Shown piece after piece: positions 5,078 to 6,597 of a DNA stretch of 6,597 nucleotides. The notes under the pieces are model-generated. The model was not told the DNA's origin, ran no database searches, and saw nothing but the letters and a program-made list of their open reading frames with translations. Numbering within the stretch: position 1 is the stretch's first letter; every line of letters begins with the position of its first letter. The position numbers and the translations under genes were made by a program. The DNA lies in assembly GCA_019237355.1 (NCBI GenBank), contig JAFAHH010000698.1, forward strand, positions 1-6,597, written 5' to 3'. Source of the stretch: Acetobacteraceae bacterium. Lineage in GTDB: Bacteria > Pseudomonadota > Alphaproteobacteria > Acetobacterales > Acetobacteraceae.

Positions 5078-5085
5078 ATGGTTAA
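5071..5085. promoter_or_regulatory. Candidate CtrA-binding site (TTAA-N7-TTAA)
   Basis: TTAA (5071-5074), seven bases and TTAA (5082-5085) exactly fit the full CtrA consensus TTAA-N7-TTAA known from alphaproteobacteria. It overlaps the probable -10 box of the XRE promoter, a position at which CtrA would be expected to repress. The site is exact and stands in GC-rich DNA. CtrA itself is not in the window, so its use is inferred. Confidence 0.55.
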
Positions 5086-5089
5086 TCGG

Positions 5090-5107
5090 CGCCGCGCTGG
5101 TGCGGCG
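5090..5107 (+). other. GC-rich leader hairpin before the XRE gene
   Basis: CGCCGC (5090-5095) pairs with GCGGCG (5102-5107) around a 6-nt loop, between the predicted transcription start and the ribosome binding site. It may influence translation, but GC-rich leaders form such stems easily. Confidence 0.25.
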
Positions 5108-5129
5108 ACGGACGGAGGTGGACCAAGAT

Positions 5130-5603
5130 ATGAATCAACTGAGGGGAGACCTTCGCATGAGTCGGGGCGACCAAAGCGAAGCGGGTGAGCGCGAAGGCCG
5201 ACCAAGCCCCATCGACGTGCACGTCGGTTCGCGCATCCGGCTGCGCCGGACGCTGATGGGAATGTCGCAGGAGCGCCTTGGCGAGGCGTTGGGCCTAACA
5301 TTCCAGCAGGTTCAGAAGTATGAACGGGGCGTCAATCGGGTCGGTGCGTCCCGGTTGTTCGATCTGTCGCGCGTTCTTGACGTTCCTATTAGCTTTTTCT
5401 TTGACGATATGCCGGATAGCCTCACTGGCAGCCAGGGCGGCTCGCGGCGAGTTGGGTTTGCCGAGAGTCAGGAAGGGTTCACTGACGATACCCTAAGCAG
5501 GCGGGAAACGCTCGAGTTGGTGCGCGCCTATTACCGCATCAGCGATCCTTCGGTGCGCAAACGGGTATTTGAGCTTATCAAGTCAATGGGCCCTCAGGAG
5601 TAG
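5130..5603 (+). CDS. XRE-family helix-turn-helix regulator (PraR/PhrR-like)
   Basis: From ATG 5130 the product is 157 residues. After a polar N-terminal tail, residues 28-90 hold an XRE HTH domain of the conserved alphaproteobacterial type: IDVHVGSRIRLRRTLMGMSQ, then ERLGEALGLTFQQVQKYERG, then RVGASRLFDLSRVLDVPISF. A variable linker (about 92-122) leads to a conserved C-terminal helix RRETLELVRAYYRISDPSVRKRVFELI. The family includes rhizobial PraR/PhrR, repressors linked to biofilm and stress responses; the precise role here is unknown. Two starts are plausible: ATG 5130, with GGAGG 11 nt upstream, and ATG 5157, with GAGGGGAG about 8 nt upstream (148 residues). The gene has its own promoter overlapped by a TTAA-N7-TTAA motif. 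Placement directly after lnt is, from memory, common in alphaproteobacteria. A partial second copy lies about 580 bp downstream. Confidence 0.93.
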   Translation: MNQLRGDLRMSRGDQSEAGEREGRPSPIDVHVGSRIRLRRTLMGMSQERLGEALGLTFQQVQKYERGVNRVGASRLFDLSRVLDVPISFFFDDMPDSLTGSQGGSRRVGFAESQEGFTDDTLSRRETLELVRAYYRISDPSVRKRVFELIKSMGPQE

Positions 5604-5608
5604 GCGCC

Positions 5609-5640
5609 AACGGAGTCGCATCGGCCCATCCCCTCCGTTT
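5609..5640 (+). terminator. Possible terminator after the XRE gene
   Basis: AACGGAG (5609-5615) and CTCCGTT (5633-5639) form a 7-bp stem closing a 17-nt loop, followed by TTTCG, just past the XRE stop. The long loop and short T-run make it a weak candidate. Confidence 0.35.
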
Positions 5641-6169
5641 CGTATCGGCGCAGGCCCTCTATAAGCAAATCCGTCGGGCGGCTGTGTTTGCATCCCGGAA
5701 CAGGAAGCATCGCTGCCGCTCCCTGGTCAGCAGCAATGGTTTTTCGCTCTGGCGTCGTTGGATGCAAACTAGCGGCCTCTGCTTGGCCTTGAAACCGTGC
5801 ACGTTTTCAGCAGGCGGATGACGGTGCGTCATTCTTCAGCAATTGCACAACATTGCGCACGACGCCAGACCTGCATGTCAGCGAGCGTGCTGAAACGGCA
5901 GATTACTTACCGCACCTTAAAACAATGCTCAAACCTCTGCGGATCAGCGAATTTCATATTTTCAACTCGCAAAAATCAGGAACGAGCTGACTGGCGACGC
6001 CTTTTCGTGCGGTCTCGCTTGAACCGATACCAATTCAGCCGGTGCTAGAGAACTAAGGTGGCCGCAAGGCGCCCACCGAAGCGTTCGATGCGTCGCTGTC
6101 CGCTAGCAGTCTGCTGAAGAACGTCTTGCCCGGCGCGAATTCGGAATGATTCAAATCTGCCGCCTATAG
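5641..6169. other. Gene-poor, decayed-looking stretch between the XRE gene and its partial copy
   Basis: No convincing gene, tRNA or structured RNA was recognised over about 530 bp. The longest plus-strand open frame (5797-6048, GTG start) is rich in Arg, Ser and Cys, has no clear ribosome binding site and resembles no family. The composition is patchy, with an AT-richer core at about 5890-5980. A 10-bp inverted repeat (5686-5695/5760-5769) and a GGTGG/CCACC hairpin near 6057-6078 are the only structures seen. The stretch lies between a gene and its fragment next to an IS end, so remains of older insertions are plausible but unproven. Confidence 0.4.
5686..5769. repeat. 10-bp inverted repeat pair
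   Basis: GTTTGCATCC (5686-5695) and GGATGCAAAC (5760-5769) are perfect inverted complements separated by 64 bp in non-coding DNA. They could be ends of a very small decayed element or a regulatory pair. No flanking target duplication is apparent. Confidence 0.4.
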
Positions 6170-6327
6170 CCGAGTTGCAACGACGTTATTTGATCTGTCG
6201 CGCGTTCTTGAGGTTCCTCTTAGCTTTTTCTTTGGCGATATGCCGGATAGCCTCACTGGCACCCAGGGCGGCTCGCGCCGCGCTGGGTTTGCCGAGAGTC
6301 AGGAAGGTTTACTGACGATACCAGAAG
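6170..6327 (+). pseudogene. Fragment of a second XRE regulator gene, truncated at both ends
   Basis: From about 6185 to 6322 the DNA repeats positions 5354-5492 of the intact XRE gene, with about eight substitutions and a one-base deletion in the aligned 6192-6322 part. The translation reads LFDLSRVLEVPLSFFFGDMP, then DSLTGTQGGSRRAGFAESQ, equivalent to residues 76-114 of the intact protein. A weaker match (SRVATT against NRVGASR) extends it slightly leftward. The start, the HTH core and the C-terminal helix are absent. The single-base deletion near 6307 breaks the frame, and the similarity stops where the IS3-family element begins. It is non-functional as it stands. It may be the remains of a tandem paralogue, or a duplicate made during IS-associated rearrangement. 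Confidence 0.8.
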
Positions 6328-6356
6328 TGGACCCCGAATTTGGGACCAGGCTTTAA

Positions 6357-6383
6357 TTGAAAGCCAGCCGGTTCCGTTATGCT
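6357..6383 (+). promoter_or_regulatory. Possible weak promoter of the IS transposase gene
   Basis: TTGAAA (6357-6362) and TATGCT (6378-6383) are separated by only 15 bp, shorter than ideal, just inside the IS left end and ahead of orfA at 6398. Weak internal promoters of this sort are usual for IS3-type elements. Confidence 0.3.
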
Positions 6384-6397
6384 AGACGGAGCCAATA

Positions 6398-6597
6398 ATG
6401 AGCAAATCCAGACGGACGATCGGGGCAGCACTGAAGGCGAAGATCGCCTGGGAAGCGCTGCGGGAGCAGGCGACGGTAGCGGAGCTCGCCGCGCGCTATG
6501 AGGTCCATCCGACGCAGATTTATGCCTGGAAGAAGCAGCTGCAGGAGCATGCAGCACGCGCGTTCGAAGCCGGCGTGGGCACCGATGCGGACGCGCA
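6398..6597 (+). CDS. IS3-family transposase OrfA, N-terminal part (cut by window edge)
   Basis: The first 66 residues are present and the frame is open to the window end. The sequence begins MSKSRRTIGAALKAKIAWEA and contains the OrfA helix-turn-helix (about residues 20-48: VAELAARYEVHPTQIYAWKK), the HTH_Tnp_1 type that binds the IS terminal repeats. The helix continuing to QLQEHAARAFEAG leads toward the leucine-zipper-like region expected next. In IS3 elements OrfA is joined to the DDE-domain OrfB by programmed -1 frameshifting; that part lies beyond the window. ACGGAG (6386-6391) sits about 6 nt before the ATG. No defect is visible in the part present. Confidence 0.92.
   Translation, partial: MSKSRRTIGAALKAKIAWEALREQATVAELAARYEVHPTQIYAWKKQLQEHAARAFEAGVGTDADA

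Larger units (their letters stand above)
6328..6597 (+). mobile_element. IS3-family insertion sequence, left end (runs off window)
   Basis: The element begins TGGACCCCGAATTTGGG at 6328, matching the TG-starting terminal repeats of IS3-family elements, about 70 bp before an orfA-type transposase gene. The XRE fragment similarity ends immediately before this point, which supports the boundary. orfB, the right end and any target duplication lie outside the window, so completeness cannot be judged. Confidence 0.75.

Noticed and set aside
5797..6048. 83-residue open frame on the plus strand
   Set aside because: GTG start without a ribosome binding site, an Arg/Ser/Cys-rich composition unlike real proteins, no family resemblance, and decayed surroundings.
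6057..6078. GGTGG/CCACC hairpin as a terminator or RNA gene
   Set aside because: It has an internal mismatch, no T-run and no gene directly upstream, and does not fit a tRNA or known small RNA.
6309..6557. 82-residue minus-strand open frame across the IS end
   Set aside because: It is antisense to orfA and spans the IS terminal repeat, with low-complexity Ser/Pro/Ala content.

Overview
This window looks like chromosomal DNA from a GC-rich alphaproteobacterium, possibly of the Rhodospirillales/Acetobacterales type. That placement is inferred from gene content: MreB, a MucR/Ros-family regulator, a CPMT-type TusA-like protein, OlsB, and an XRE regulator of the PraR/PhrR kind sitting next to lnt. 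No rRNA, tRNA or CRISPR array was seen.

Layout. Positions 1-152 (minus) hold the N-terminal part of mreB, cut by the window edge. Two small lipoprotein genes follow on the plus strand (364-585, glycine-zipper; 797-1036, proline-rich), with a decayed second glycine-zipper stretch between them. A TusA-like gene (1126-1389, minus) is transcribed away from a mucR-like gene (1462-1875, plus). Their short shared upstream region carries an AT-rich promoter with an inverted repeat over the -10 element. Downstream of mucR are two tandem 48-bp palindromic repeats. A tightly packed plus-strand cluster then runs Fur-family regulator (2173-2658), olsB (2655-3479) and lnt (about 3394-5019), and lnt ends inside a 21-bp palindrome. 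After it comes an XRE regulator (5130-5603) with its own promoter, which overlaps a TTAA-N7-TTAA motif matching the CtrA-box consensus. The last kilobase is a gene-poor, decayed region. It contains a fragment of a second copy of the XRE gene, and the left end of an IS3-family insertion sequence with its orfA begins where that fragment stops.

How the genes fit together. The theme is the cell envelope: shape (MreB), small outer-membrane-type lipoproteins, phosphorus-free ornithine lipid (OlsB), and the last step of lipoprotein acylation (Lnt). These are interleaved with regulators (MucR, Fur family, XRE). The 4-bp stop/start overlap of the Fur-family gene and olsB, and the overlap of olsB with lnt, suggest one transcript that could link metal sensing to membrane lipid and lipoprotein acylation. 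No clear novel defence or mobile system is visible. The most useful leads are the predicted CtrA site, the altered metal ligands in both the MucR and Fur proteins, the structured tandem repeat after mucR, the unclear lnt start, and the XRE duplication next to the IS.
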